Notes: generated from the sequence alone by a model not told the origin. A stretch of 22,316 bases of DNA from Sulfitobacter sp. (GCA_024636405.1 JAGXHC010000028.1:1-22316), one strand, 5' to 3'; positions 1 through 7,275 are shown, counted from the first letter of the stretch. Made by a program: numbers and translations.

Positions 1-12
1 CGGGCGCGGATT

Positions 13-1077
13 TTACCTAGACCGGCCACTCACCGCTCCTTGCAGGGCATCGCGGTAGACACGGCGCAGGTCTTCGGGCGCCATCTTTTCTCCGGTATTG
101 CGGTGGTGCAGGAAATAGGCTGCCGCACGACCAAGTGCGAAAGTCGTGGCAAAACTGACGGTGCCGGACGCGGCTGCAACAGCAGTCTGGCCGACAATCG
201 GGATCAGTTTGCCGATTTGCCGCAGGCCAAACAGCGCCGCATACCGCGCCGCGATGCCCACACCCAGCGTGGCCAGAAAAGAACCCGACATCGACCGTGT
301 CCAACGCTCGCCGTAGCGACGCCCCAGTTCTGCCAGCATCGCAGCCTGTGCAGCAGGGACCGATATGGTGCCAATTAGCGGCGCAACATCAGACGCACCA
401 GCAAGGCCCGCGTAAAACAACACGCGCTGGCGCACCTCTTGGAACGCATGACCTTCGGTACTGCGCGCCTCTTGCCGGGAGAGCAGCAGAGCGGCCTGCG
501 GCAGCACCACCGTCAACGCATCCCGCAAGGCCTCAATCTGCTGCACACCGTCGGGCGGCAATGCGACTTCCACAGTGGTCAGCTTGCGGTCCGCTGCCTT
601 CTCAAAGCGGGATTTCAGGGCGGCAGCGGCACGTGCGCGGGCCGCGGCGTCGTTGATAAGATCCGCGCCTGTGAGCACCAGTATCACCGGCATGTCGCGG
701 CGCGAGAGCACCTTTGACAAAGCGTCGGCGACCTCTCCCTGGACCGGATCATCAAGGCGGGCCAACACAAGGACAGCATGTGCGCGGCCTTCGCTTGCTG
801 CAATGTCCTCGGCGGGATCATAACCAGTTTCACCCAATCCCCGCGTGTCCAGAAAACGCAAAAGCGGAAGCTCGGGCGGGAAATCGAACATCACTGCCGT
901 CCGCGTGCAAGGGACAAACCCGTTGCCCACCTGCGCGTCTGTCAGCCCTGTCAGTGCGCGCACGAGGCTGGATTTGCCAGCAGCCGTCTTGCCCAGCAGC
1001 CAAAGCACCGGGATTGCCGCATCCGGCAGCACTTCCGGCGGTGCGACGGGTTGCGTACGGCGGAAGGGCCATTTCAT
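13..1077 (-). CDS. P-loop GTPase with C-terminal DUF697-like membrane domain
   Basis: A 354-residue protein. Seen: a Walker A/G1 motif GKTAAGKSS at residues 29-37, a G3-type DTRG motif in 'FLDTRGLGE', and a G4-like 'LTGADL' in place of the usual NKxD/TKxD. The C-terminal third is hydrophobic and rich in Gly and Ala, followed by an amphipathic tail; this resembles DUF697/YcjF-type GTPases. Known: such proteins combine an Era-like GTPase domain with a membrane-associated DUF697 region, and their cellular role is poorly defined. I chose the ATG at 1077 because it lies 13 bp after the thiolase stop codon. An in-frame start at 1128 would overlap thiolase coding by 38 bp and add a low-complexity leader. 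No strong ribosome binding site is visible, so translation may be coupled to the thiolase. The GTPase call is good; the biological role is unknown. Confidence 0.8.
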   Translation of the reverse strand: MKWPFRRTQPVAPPEVLPDAAIPVLWLLGKTAAGKSSLVRALTGLTDAQVGNGFVPCTRTAVMFDFPPELPLLRFLDTRGLGETGYDPAEDIAASEGRAHAVLVLARLDDPVQGEVADALSKVLSRRDMPVILVLTGADLINDAAARARAAAALKSRFEKAADRKLTTVEVALPPDGVQQIEALRDALTVVLPQAALLLSRQEARSTEGHAFQEVRQRVLFYAGLAGASDVAPLIGTISVPAAQAAMLAELGRRYGERWTRSMSGSFLATLGVGIAARYAALFGLRQIGKLIPIVGQTAVAAASGTVSFATTFALGRAAAYFLHHRNTGEKMAPEDLRRVYRDALQGAVSGRSR

Positions 1078-1090
1078 ATCTGCACGGCTT

Positions 1091-2263
1091 TCATCGCCGC
1101 TCGATGGCGATGGCCGTGCCTTCGCCACCGCCGATGCAGATCGCGGCGATACCGCGTTTTAGTCCGCGCTTTTCCAGCGCATTCAATAACGTAACCATGA
1201 TACGTGCGCCGGATGCCCCAATGGGATGACCCAAAGCGCAAGCGCCTCCGTTCACGTTGACGATCGTATGATCCAGACCCAGTTCCCGCATGAAGGCCAG
1301 CGGCACAACCGCAAACGCTTCGTTGACCTCCCACAGGTCCACGTCCTCTTTCTTCCACCCTATCTGCTTGAGCAGCTTCTGGGCGGCGGGCACGGGTGCG
1401 GTCGTGAACAACCCCGGAGCCTGCGCATGGCTGGCGTGGCCAACAATATGCGCGCGCACCGTCAAACCCTGGGCCTGCGCCGCCTCTTCTGACGCCAGCA
1501 CCAGCGCCGCCGCGCCATCGGAGATGGAGGAAGAATTGGCCGCAGTCACTGTGCCACCTTCGCGAAAGGCGGGTTTCAGGTGCGGGATCTTGTCAGGACG
1601 CGCGCTGGCGGGTTGTTCGTCGGCGCTGACCGTGTCGGTGCCCTTGCGCGTTGTGACATCGACTGCGGTTATTTCATCCACGAAGGCACCCGAAGACTGG
1701 GCCTCAAGTGCGCGCGACAATGACGCGAGCGCATAATCATCCTGCACCGCGCGGGTAAACTGAAAGGTTTCTGCGCAATCTTCAGCAAAAGTGCCCATCA
1801 GGCGGCCCTTGTCATAGGCGTCTTCCAGACCGTCCAGAAACATGTGATCCACCACAGCCCCATGCCCCAGCCGCGCGCCGCCCCGCATCTTGGGCAGGAC
1901 ATAAGGCGCGTTCGTCATGCTTTCCATGCCGCCCGCAACCATGACGCCAGTGTGACCCAGCGCGATCTGATCGAATGCGATCATTGCCGCTTTCATCCCC
2001 GATCCGCACATCTTGTTCAGCGTTGTGGCGGGCACTTCCTCGCCCAGCCCAGCCTTGAAGCCAGCCTGTCTCGCGGGGGCCTGGCCCTGTCCGGCGGACA
2101 GCACACACCCCATCAAAAGCTCTTCGACAACCGCATTGCCAGCACCATCAAGTGCGGCGCGGATGGCGTTGCCGCCAAGATCAGCGGCGGTCAAGTCTGT
2201 GAAGGCGCCCTGAAAGCCACCCATCGGTGTGCGTGCAGCACCGGCAATTACGACCTTATGCAT
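1091..2263 (-). CDS. acetyl-CoA acetyltransferase (thiolase)
   Basis: A 390-residue thiolase, the normal length for the family. Seen: the nucleophilic Cys86 in NKMCGSGMKAA, the NEAFA motif at 314-318, His346 in the GHPIGASG loop, and Cys376 in the CIGGGEGTA loop. These are the complete catalytic set. Known: the enzyme condenses or cleaves acetoacetyl-CoA and acetyl-CoA, feeding polyhydroxybutyrate synthesis, ketogenesis or beta-oxidation-type degradation. The sequence does not decide the preferred direction or chain length. Two adjacent ATGs (2266 and 2263) follow AAGGAG; the second has the better spacing and gives the usual MHKVVIAG start. The open frame continues far upstream but runs antisense through the STAS and kinase genes, so that extension is not real. 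It diverges from the STAS gene across about 90 bp, and the GTPase follows it closely. Confidence 0.95.
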   Translation of the reverse strand: MHKVVIAGAARTPMGGFQGAFTDLTAADLGGNAIRAALDGAGNAVVEELLMGCVLSAGQGQAPARQAGFKAGLGEEVPATTLNKMCGSGMKAAMIAFDQIALGHTGVMVAGGMESMTNAPYVLPKMRGGARLGHGAVVDHMFLDGLEDAYDKGRLMGTFAEDCAETFQFTRAVQDDYALASLSRALEAQSSGAFVDEITAVDVTTRKGTDTVSADEQPASARPDKIPHLKPAFREGGTVTAANSSSISDGAAALVLASEEAAQAQGLTVRAHIVGHASHAQAPGLFTTAPVPAAQKLLKQIGWKKEDVDLWEVNEAFAVVPLAFMRELGLDHTIVNVNGGACALGHPIGASGARIMVTLLNALEKRGLKRGIAAICIGGGEGTAIAIERR

Positions 2264-2353
2264 CATCGTCTCCTTCAAATTTCCGCACTCACCACTTGGT
2301 AAGACTTCGCGCGTATCACTTGTTTCCGTAGCGGCGGCATCAAGGGTTGTTTT

Positions 2354-2692
2354 ATGGAACTTTCCACCCAAAAAGAAGAGCGGTTTTGCATTGTAAGCGT
2401 GATCGGGCCGCGGATCGACGCCCCTATCGCGCTCGCCTTTAAAGAGGCGATGCGACAAAAGACTGAAGACGCGCCCCCCATCGTGGTTCTGGATCTGCAA
2501 AACGTCGCGTTTATTGATTCGAGCGGACTTGGGGCCATTGTCGCCACGATGAAACACCTCGCGCCCGAGCGACAACTGGTGTTGGCCGGCCTGACCCCAG
2601 CCGTTGAAAAGGTGTTCAAGCTGACCAGAATGGACACGGTTTTTGCCGTCTTTCCGACCTTGGCGGGTGCCGTGGCGTCGGTTCAGGGCTGA
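2354..2692 (+). CDS. STAS-domain anti-sigma factor antagonist (SpoIIAA/RsbV-like)
   Basis: A 112-residue single-domain protein. Seen: the STAS fold pattern, with the diagnostic loop DSSGLG at residues 55-60 carrying the serine that the partner kinase phosphorylates in this family. Known: unphosphorylated antagonists bind an RsbW/SpoIIAB-type kinase and free its client, often a sigma factor; phosphorylation by the kinase turns this off. The next gene, 27 bp downstream, encodes such a kinase, so the two form a partner-switching pair. The ATG is preceded by AAGGG at suitable spacing. No sigma factor, PP2C phosphatase or sensor is found in the window, so the client and input are unknown. Confidence 0.9.
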   Translation: MELSTQKEERFCIVSVIGPRIDAPIALAFKEAMRQKTEDAPPIVVLDLQNVAFIDSSGLGAIVATMKHLAPERQLVLAGLTPAVEKVFKLTRMDTVFAVFPTLAGAVASVQG

Positions 2693-2719
2693 TTTCGCAG
2701 TGAAGATGGCAGGACAACA

Positions 2720-3163
2720 ATGGTGTTTATTCCCTTTGACATCACGGTAGAGAGCGGCCAAATGGCCGCCCGCCATGCGTTGGCGCAGGTGCTGAGGGGA
2801 TTGAGGGGTCTTGATCTCAATGCAAGTGACATTGCCGTGGTGCAATTGGTCCTGGCGGAAGTGGTGAACAACATCGTCGAACACGCCTATGCAGAAGGCC
2901 GCACCGGTCTGATACATCTATGCTGTGCACCGGCGCGCGACGGCTTGCATCTGACGGTTACCGATGACGGCGCCGCGATGCCGGATGGGTGCGCCCCAGA
3001 CGGCCACGCCCAGACCGTCGACGTAGATGTGAAAGATCTGCCCGAAGGTGGATTCGGATGGTTCCTGATCCGTGATCTGGCAAAAGATGTGACTTATACC
3101 CGGACAGCGGGCCTTAACCGGATCGCTTTGCGGCTGGTTTTTGGGGCGGAATCTCCGGAGTGA
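2720..3163 (+). CDS. anti-sigma factor-type serine kinase (RsbW/SpoIIAB-like HATPase)
   Basis: A 147-residue GHKL ATPase of the RsbW/SpoIIAB type. Seen: the N-box around residues 45-56 (LAEVVNNIVEHA, including Glu47, Asn51 and His55), the G1 motif TDDGAAM at 81-87, and the G2 lid EGGFGWFLI at 109-117. All ATP-binding elements are intact, so an active kinase is expected. Known: such proteins phosphorylate a STAS antagonist and sequester a client protein. The STAS gene directly upstream is the obvious partner. An AGGA lies shortly before the ATG. The small size leaves no room for a sensor domain. The client could be a sigma factor elsewhere in the genome, or some other protein; alphaproteobacteria do use partner switches for non-sigma outputs. 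Confidence 0.88.
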   Translation: MVFIPFDITVESGQMAARHALAQVLRGLRGLDLNASDIAVVQLVLAEVVNNIVEHAYAEGRTGLIHLCCAPARDGLHLTVTDDGAAMPDGCAPDGHAQTVDVDVKDLPEGGFGWFLIRDLAKDVTYTRTAGLNRIALRLVFGAESPE

Positions 3164-3191
3164 CACTCTGGCCAAGGTGGGGTTTTCGGTT

Positions 3192-3208
3192 TGCCATTTC
3201 TGATGGCA
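3192..3208. promoter_or_regulatory. inverted repeat upstream of the membrane hydroxylase gene
   Basis: TGCCAT and ATGGCA are perfect inverted 6-mers separated by 5 bases (TTCTG), followed at once by the AT-rich TTATATGG. The site lies 30 bp after the kinase stop codon and about 93 bp before the hydroxylase start. It could be a regulator half-site pair near the hydroxylase promoter or a weak terminator for the STAS/kinase pair. There is no T-tract, so I favour an operator, with low certainty. Confidence 0.3.
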
Positions 3209-3300
3209 TTATATGGTCAACTTTTGCATGGAACGAACATACCCGGTTCGTGTCGTCGCGTCAGGTTTGATTTTTCCCACGGGTACAACTAGGATTTCCC

Positions 3301-4044
3301 GTGATACCGGGGGTTGGAATGTCGCGGCTTAAGCTTATGTTTTCGCATGTTGGCGTGGTGGCGATGTTTCTCGCTGCACTTGTTGGTATCGCGATCCTGA
3401 TTGTGCACGCTGCGTGGTGGGTATGGTTATTGATCCCCTTGGGGTTTGGCGCGCAGATGCTGAACGAATACAATCTCCACAGGTTCATCTTCCACTTGCC
3501 CCCACCAAAACAGCAATGGGCGTTCAATCTGCTTTATCAGGCGCACTATGGTCATCACGATTTTCCCACCAACCACGGGCTGTTCTTTGTTCCGCCGTGG
3601 GTTGCGTTGCCGGTGCTGGGCTTCAATTTCTGCCTGGTATGGGCGATAGCGGGACTAATCGGTGTACCGGAAGCCTTTGAAATCGCCGTCGCCATTGTTC
3701 TGGTCGGCGGGGTTTTGATGTTTATGGCATATGAATGGTTCCATATGACGTCGCACCTGAACGTCCCGAAATCAAAGGTAGAACGCTATGTCACGGTCCT
3801 GCACAACCAGCATCATTTTCGGGACTTCTCGAAATGGTTTCACGTCTCGCCCGGTGGAGAAGTGATTGATCGCGCGCTACATACCGCGATTGATCGGGAT
3901 GCCCTGAAGGCGAAACAACGGATTGAGTTCATCCGAACCCTGGGTTTACGCCCCGACGATCCGCGCCTTGTGACAGCACGCACACAATTTGCCGACAAAT
4001 ACGGTCTGTCGCAAAATGAGATCTCCCGCGCAGCCGCAGTGTAA
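3301..4044 (+). CDS. fatty acid hydroxylase / sterol desaturase superfamily membrane protein
   Basis: A 247-residue integral membrane protein. Seen: four His clusters typical of the di-iron hydroxylase superfamily: H60/H65 (HRFIFH), H82/H85/H86 (HYGHH), H148/H152 (HMTSH) and H168/H171/H172 (HNQHH). Hydrophobic segments lie near residues 18-48 and 98-143. Known: members use a non-haem di-iron centre and oxygen to hydroxylate or desaturate lipids, sterols, carotenoids or fatty acyl groups. The substrate cannot be read from sequence. Two starts are plausible: GTG at 3301, preceded by AGGA at 6-base spacing, and ATG at 3319, preceded by GGGGG; they differ by six residues. The gene lies 137 bp after the partner-switch pair on the same strand and may be its own transcription unit. 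Confidence 0.85.
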   Translation: MIPGVGMSRLKLMFSHVGVVAMFLAALVGIAILIVHAAWWVWLLIPLGFGAQMLNEYNLHRFIFHLPPPKQQWAFNLLYQAHYGHHDFPTNHGLFFVPPWVALPVLGFNFCLVWAIAGLIGVPEAFEIAVAIVLVGGVLMFMAYEWFHMTSHLNVPKSKVERYVTVLHNQHHFRDFSKWFHVSPGGEVIDRALHTAIDRDALKAKQRIEFIRTLGLRPDDPRLVTARTQFADKYGLSQNEISRAAAV

Positions 4045-4090
4045 TGTGATGCAAATGCAGAAATCTGGCATCTCTGAGAGACCATGTTGA

Positions 4091-4114
4091 CGCTTGAAAC
4101 ATCGCCTTCAAGCG
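4091..4114 (+). terminator. possible terminator hairpin after the membrane hydroxylase gene
   Basis: CGCTTGAA and TTCAAGCG form a perfect 8-bp inverted repeat with an 8-base loop, starting 46 bp after the hydroxylase stop codon. Downstream there is only a short TTTT several bases beyond the stem (GAACAGCGATTTTGG), so this is not a classical Rho-independent terminator. A protein-binding palindrome is the alternative. Confidence 0.35.
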
Positions 4115-4309
4115 GAACAGCGATTTTGGCTACATCCGAATATTGTTTGGCTTCGCCACATTATGGCCCCGAAATACCCTGAAACCGCCACATCCTTATC
4201 CTAGTTCTGCCTTGGTCAGATGGCATATCTGTTCTTGTAGCTGCATATGGCTTCCCTCGGCACCGCGCGTAATAGCCCCCACCCAGTGCGCGGTGTCGAG
4301 GATCTACTT

Positions 4310-4352
4310 TCCCCCACATCATCGCGTTACAATCATTGGCATCCCCCACATC
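4310..4352. promoter_or_regulatory. pair of 11-bp direct repeats upstream of the GGT-family gene
   Basis: TCCCCCACATC occurs twice, at 4310-4320 and 4342-4352. The 32-bp offset is about three turns of B-DNA, so both copies would face the same side of the helix. They flank the candidate -10 hexamer TACAAT at 4328-4333 and end 43 bp before the ATG at 4396. The arrangement suggests cooperative binding of a regulator around the promoter. The function is inferred; the repeat itself is exact. Confidence 0.4.
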
Positions 4353-4395
4353 GCAGGCTAGCTTGGCGTCGAATTACAGCGTCGAAAGGACAGTC

Positions 4396-5973
4396 ATGCG
4401 CGATTTCCACCTTCCGGGACGGTCGCCCGTCTTTGCCAGCAACGGCATGTGCGCCACGTCCCATCCCTTGGCGGCCAAGACCGCCATCGACATTCTGGAA
4501 CGCGGCGGCAATGCGATGGATGCGGCAATCGCAGGGGCTGTGCTGCTGGGAATTTGCGAGCCGCAAATGACCGGGATTGGCGGCGACTGCTTCGTTCTTT
4601 ATTCCGCGCCCGGTAGCAATGAGATCAAGGCGCTGAACGGCTCCGGTCGCGCGCCCGCCGCCCTTGATGCTGGCATGTTGCGCGATAGCGGCGAAAAGGT
4701 CGTGCCGTTGCGTTCCGCTCACGCGGTGACGATTCCCGGCGCTATGGACGCCTTTTGTCACTTGGCAGAATCCGTTGGGTCGTTGGGACTGGACGTCGTG
4801 CTGAACCCTGCGATCCGTTACGCCGAACAAGGCGTGCCTGTTGCACCCCGCGTGGCATCGGACTGGGCCGCAGAGGCCAACACCTTGCAGGGATCTGCGC
4901 GTGACGTTTACTTGATGGGGGGTAAACCGCCCGCCGCGGGGGATATGTTCCGCGCGCCCAGTCAGGCGGAAGTATTGCGCCGTGTGGCAAAAGACGGGCG
5001 CGATGCCTTTTACACCGGTGAGATCGCAGAAGACATGATTGCGGCGCTGAATGCTCTGGGCGGTGTGCACACCGCTGAGGATTTCGCATCGGTCGCCAAC
5101 ACGCCGGCCACGCCAATCTGCGGCACCTACAAAAACATCGAAGTGGTGGAACATCCGCCGAATACCCAAGGTGCAACCGCGCTGTTGCTGCTGAACATGC
5201 TGGCGGAGTTTGATATCGCGGGCATGGACCCCTTTGGCGCGGAACGGGTGCATATCGAAGCAGAGGCGACGAAGCTGGCCTATGATGCGCGCAATCGGTT
5301 TTTGGCGGATGCGGACCACGTCACGCGGCTGGACCATATGATGGCACCCGAAACCGCCAAGCGATTGGCCGCGCTTATTGACCCGAAAAAGGCGATGGCC
5401 GCACCTGCGCAGCTGGCAGAGGCGGTGCATAAGGACACGGTCTATATCACTGTGGTGGACGCGGGTGGCATGGCGGTATCGATGATATATTCGATTTTCC
5501 ACGGCTTTGGTTCCGGTATCGCGTCAGATAAATTCGGCATTCTGTTGCAGAACCGCGGCGCGGGTTTCACGCTGGAGCAAGGGCACCCCAATGAGCTGAA
5601 GGGTGGTAAGCGACCGATGCACACAATTATTCCTGCCATGATCCGGCAAAATGGGCGTGTGACGATCCCCTTTGGCGTTATGGGCGGGCAATACCAGTCG
5701 GTTGGCCATGCGCGGTTCGCGTCCAATATCGTAGATTTCGGAATGGACATGCAAAGCGCCATCGACGCGCCACGCGCCTTTGCCGACGGCGCGGTGCTGA
5801 AGATCGAAAACGGGTATGGCGCGCAGGTACGGCAAAAGCTTACCGATATGGGGCACAAACTGGTCACACCGGGCACGGCCATTGGCGGCGCACAGGCGAT
5901 CCGCATCCGCGATGACGGCGTGCTGGAAGGCGGAAGCGATCCGCGCAAGGACGGGTGTGCGCTGGGGTACTGA
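4396..5973 (+). CDS. gamma-glutamyltransferase-family Ntn hydrolase (cytoplasmic form)
   Basis: A 525-residue GGT-like proenzyme. Seen: the N-terminal block with GGNAMDAA (38-45) and GIGGDCF (60-66), Arg85 in NGSGRAP at the position of the substrate-binding arginine, and the probable nucleophile Thr348 seven residues before Asp355 in VVDAGG, matching the spacing of the E. coli GGT cleavage site. MGGQYQ lies at 429-434. Known: the precursor self-cleaves before the nucleophile into large and small subunits and transfers or hydrolyses gamma-glutamyl groups; relatives act as acylases. Odd points: there is no signal peptide, unlike periplasmic GGT, and the oxyanion-region segment usually written LSSM reads RPMHT here, so glutathione may not be the substrate. 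The ATG follows AAGGA at good spacing. It is convergent with hspQ. Confidence 0.88.
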   Translation: MRDFHLPGRSPVFASNGMCATSHPLAAKTAIDILERGGNAMDAAIAGAVLLGICEPQMTGIGGDCFVLYSAPGSNEIKALNGSGRAPAALDAGMLRDSGEKVVPLRSAHAVTIPGAMDAFCHLAESVGSLGLDVVLNPAIRYAEQGVPVAPRVASDWAAEANTLQGSARDVYLMGGKPPAAGDMFRAPSQAEVLRRVAKDGRDAFYTGEIAEDMIAALNALGGVHTAEDFASVANTPATPICGTYKNIEVVEHPPNTQGATALLLLNMLAEFDIAGMDPFGAERVHIEAEATKLAYDARNRFLADADHVTRLDHMMAPETAKRLAALIDPKKAMAAPAQLAEAVHKDTVYITVVDAGGMAVSMIYSIFHGFGSGIASDKFGILLQNRGAGFTLEQGHPNELKGGKRPMHTIIPAMIRQNGRVTIPFGVMGGQYQSVGHARFASNIVDFGMDMQSAIDAPRAFADGAVLKIENGYGAQVRQKLTDMGHKLVTPGTAIGGAQAIRIRDDGVLEGGSDPRKDGCALGY

Positions 5974-5978
5974 TCGCA

Positions 5979-6004
5979 ACGGCGGGGGTTGCAGCCCTCG
6001 CCGT
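5979..6004. terminator. shared hairpin between the convergent GGT-family gene and hspQ
   Basis: ACGGCGGGGG pairs with CCCTCGCCGT around the loop TTGCAG, giving a 10-bp stem with one G-T wobble. It fills most of the 32-bp gap between two convergent genes. Neither side has a T-tract, so termination would depend on the hairpin alone or on Rho; a role as a 3'-end barrier for both transcripts is inferred from position. Confidence 0.45.
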
Positions 6005-6005
6005 C

Positions 6006-6332
6006 TCAGTTCAGCTGGAAATGGAGTGGATAAGCCCCGTCGGTGAACGGGCCGAACAGATCGGGGATGTCAGGGTGATCCACAGGTTCGCCTGAATAAT
6101 CCGCAACCAAGTTCTGTTCGGACACATAGGCCACATAGTAGCTCTGATCGTTTTCAGCCAAAAGATGGTAATAGGGCTGGCCCTTGATCGGGCGATTTTC
6201 TTCTGGAATTGCTTCGTACCATTCGTCGGTATTGGCAAATTCAGGGTCCACGTCAAAGATCACCCCTCGGAAGGGATGCTTCTTGTGACGGACCACTTGT
6301 CCGAGATGATATTTTGCGCGTGTTCGTAGCAT
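6006..6332 (-). CDS. hspQ: heat shock protein HspQ (YccV-like)
   Basis: A 108-residue protein with the HspQ/YccV pattern. Seen: the N-terminal KYHLGQVVRHKKHPFRGVI block, then DVDPEFANTDEWYEAI and QPYYHLLAEN, and near the end YVSEQNL. Known: HspQ is a small beta-rich protein first described as binding hemimethylated DNA and DnaA in E. coli, and later as a specificity factor that promotes Lon degradation of some substrates. The start at 6332 matches family length; an in-frame start at 6386 adds 18 residues not expected in the family. A GGGG lies about 10 bases upstream of the ATG. A CTTGAA hexamer at 6367-6372 (minus strand) recalls the -35 of RpoH promoters, but I see no convincing matching -10. 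Confidence 0.9.
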   Translation of the reverse strand: MLRTRAKYHLGQVVRHKKHPFRGVIFDVDPEFANTDEWYEAIPEENRPIKGQPYYHLLAENDQSYYVAYVSEQNLVADYSGEPVDHPDIPDLFGPFTDGAYPLHFQLN

Positions 6333-6645
6333 AACGGTGCAGCCCCTACCTTTCGTTAGTAGTCGGTTCAAGGGCCTTTTGTCCAATCACGCTATTCTCC
6401 CTACAGGAAACAGTCTGTGGCGCATGCGCCGACAGTGTTGAAAACCCGACGCTGACGGTGCCCCGCCGTGTACACCCAGCGTTTTAGCGGCGCAAAGGCC
6501 ACCCCGCCACCTGATTAATGTTGCGTTGTCTGTTGCTGCCTTGCCTTTGCTGGCGGCATTGGACCGCTCAATATAAATTGTGATGTGACCGGTGGGCAGA
6601 ATCGGTTAAAGTGGCGAAAAACAAGAAACGACAAGCGAGAGGCAG
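6333..6645. other. divergent intergenic region between hspQ and the transglycosylase lipoprotein gene
   Basis: These 313 bases hold no convincing gene. Going rightward they contain the hspQ upstream region and a 12-bp perfect palindrome at 6419-6430 (listed separately). Next is a two-stage inverted repeat: ACGCTG at 6449-6454 with CAGCGT at 6477-6482, enclosing ACGG/CCGT, followed by a short TTTT. A TATAAA at 6572-6577 is a possible -10 for the lipoprotein gene; TTGCTG at 6547-6552 lies 19 bp upstream and is a weak -35. Everything beyond the repeats is tentative. Confidence 0.5.
6419..6430. promoter_or_regulatory. perfect 12-bp palindrome GGCGCATGCGCC
   Basis: GGCGCATGCGCC is its own reverse complement. 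It is flanked by CTGT on the left and, after one extra G, ACAG on the right, so the symmetry nearly extends to 20 bp. It lies 87 bp upstream of the hspQ start and about 215 bp upstream of the lipoprotein gene. A dimeric regulator site is the simplest reading; no known consensus is recognised. Confidence 0.35.
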
Positions 6646-7230
6646 ATGAGCAAAATCCTTCGCGCCCTGACGATTGTGCTGCTGGTGTCATCCTGCGGTG
6701 GCGGACAGACGTCTGCGCCCAACAACCTTGACGACGCCTGCACCATCCTCAAGCAGCGCCCCGAATACTACAAGGCATTCCGCGCCACCGAACGCCGGTG
6801 GGGCGTTCCTGTGCATGTCCAGATGGCAACCATCCACCAAGAAAGCAAGTTTGTGGCCGATGCCCGAACGCCGTTCAAGTATGTCTTGGGTGTGATCCCG
6901 ATGGGGCGCCAATCCAGCGCCTATGGGTACAGCCAGGCTTTGGACGCGACCTGGGACGAATATGTCAAATCTTCTGGAAGCCGGTCGTCCAAACGGGATC
7001 GGATCAAGGACGCCTCGGATTTCATGGGCTGGTACATGACCCAGACGCGTGACCGCAACGGTGTGGCGTTGCATGACGCGCGCAATCAGTATCTGGCGTA
7101 CCACGAAGGGCATACCGGATTTTCGCGGCAAAGCTACAACGCCAAATCATGGCTGGTGGCGGTGGCCGGAAAAGTCGACGCCCGCGCAAAGATGTACGAA
7201 GGCCAGATCGCAGGCTGTCGTCTGCGCTAA
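6646..7230 (+). CDS. lipoprotein with SLT-like lytic transglycosylase domain
   Basis: A 194-residue lipoprotein. Seen: a signal peptide ending in the lipobox VSSC with lipidated Cys17; the next residue is Gly, so inner-membrane retention by Asp+2 is not indicated. The mature part has the SLT-like order: a probable catalytic Glu66 in HQESKF, the YGYSQALDATWDEY block, and YLAYHEGHTGF corresponding to the AYNAG region of lytic transglycosylases. Known: such enzymes cleave peptidoglycan glycan strands to form anhydromuramyl ends. A GAGAGG precedes the ATG at good spacing. The family is divergent, so activity is inferred from Glu66 and motif order. It is convergent with lolA, whose product would chaperone lipoproteins of this kind to the outer membrane. 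Confidence 0.78.
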   Translation: MSKILRALTIVLLVSSCGGGQTSAPNNLDDACTILKQRPEYYKAFRATERRWGVPVHVQMATIHQESKFVADARTPFKYVLGVIPMGRQSSAYGYSQALDATWDEYVKSSGSRSSKRDRIKDASDFMGWYMTQTRDRNGVALHDARNQYLAYHEGHTGFSRQSYNAKSWLVAVAGKVDARAKMYEGQIAGCRLR

Positions 7231-7250
7231 GCGGCCCCGCCCGGCAGCAT

Positions 7251-7275
7251 CATCCCCGGCATCGTGCCGGGGATG
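7251..7275. terminator. shared hairpin between the convergent lipoprotein gene and lolA
   Basis: CATCCCCGGC and GCCGGGGATG form a perfect 10-bp stem with the 5-base loop ATCGT, lying in the 53-bp gap between two convergent genes. There is no T-tract on either strand. By position and stability it probably marks both 3' ends, as the similar hairpin at 5979-6004 does. Confidence 0.55.

Larger units (their letters stand above)
4045..4395. other. intergenic region between the hydroxylase and GGT-family genes
   Basis: These 351 bases contain no convincing gene. They hold an inverted repeat at 4091-4114 and a pair of direct repeats at 4310-4320 and 4342-4352, described separately. A TACAAT hexamer at 4328-4333 is a possible -10 element for the downstream gene, but no good -35 is visible at 17-18 bp. 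An in-frame TTG at 4336 could extend the GGT-family protein by 20 residues, but it lacks a ribosome binding site and would start inside the repeat region. Confidence 0.6.

Noticed and set aside
1078..1128. A longer N-terminus for the GTPase
   Set aside because: It would overlap the thiolase by 38 bp and add a low-complexity leader; the ATG at 1077 fits the gene spacing.
4333..5502. A 389-codon open frame antisense to the GGT-family gene
   Set aside because: Its product has a low-complexity, Arg/His/Cys-rich composition with no family motif, and the other strand encodes a complete recognisable enzyme. Long antisense frames are expected in GC-rich DNA.
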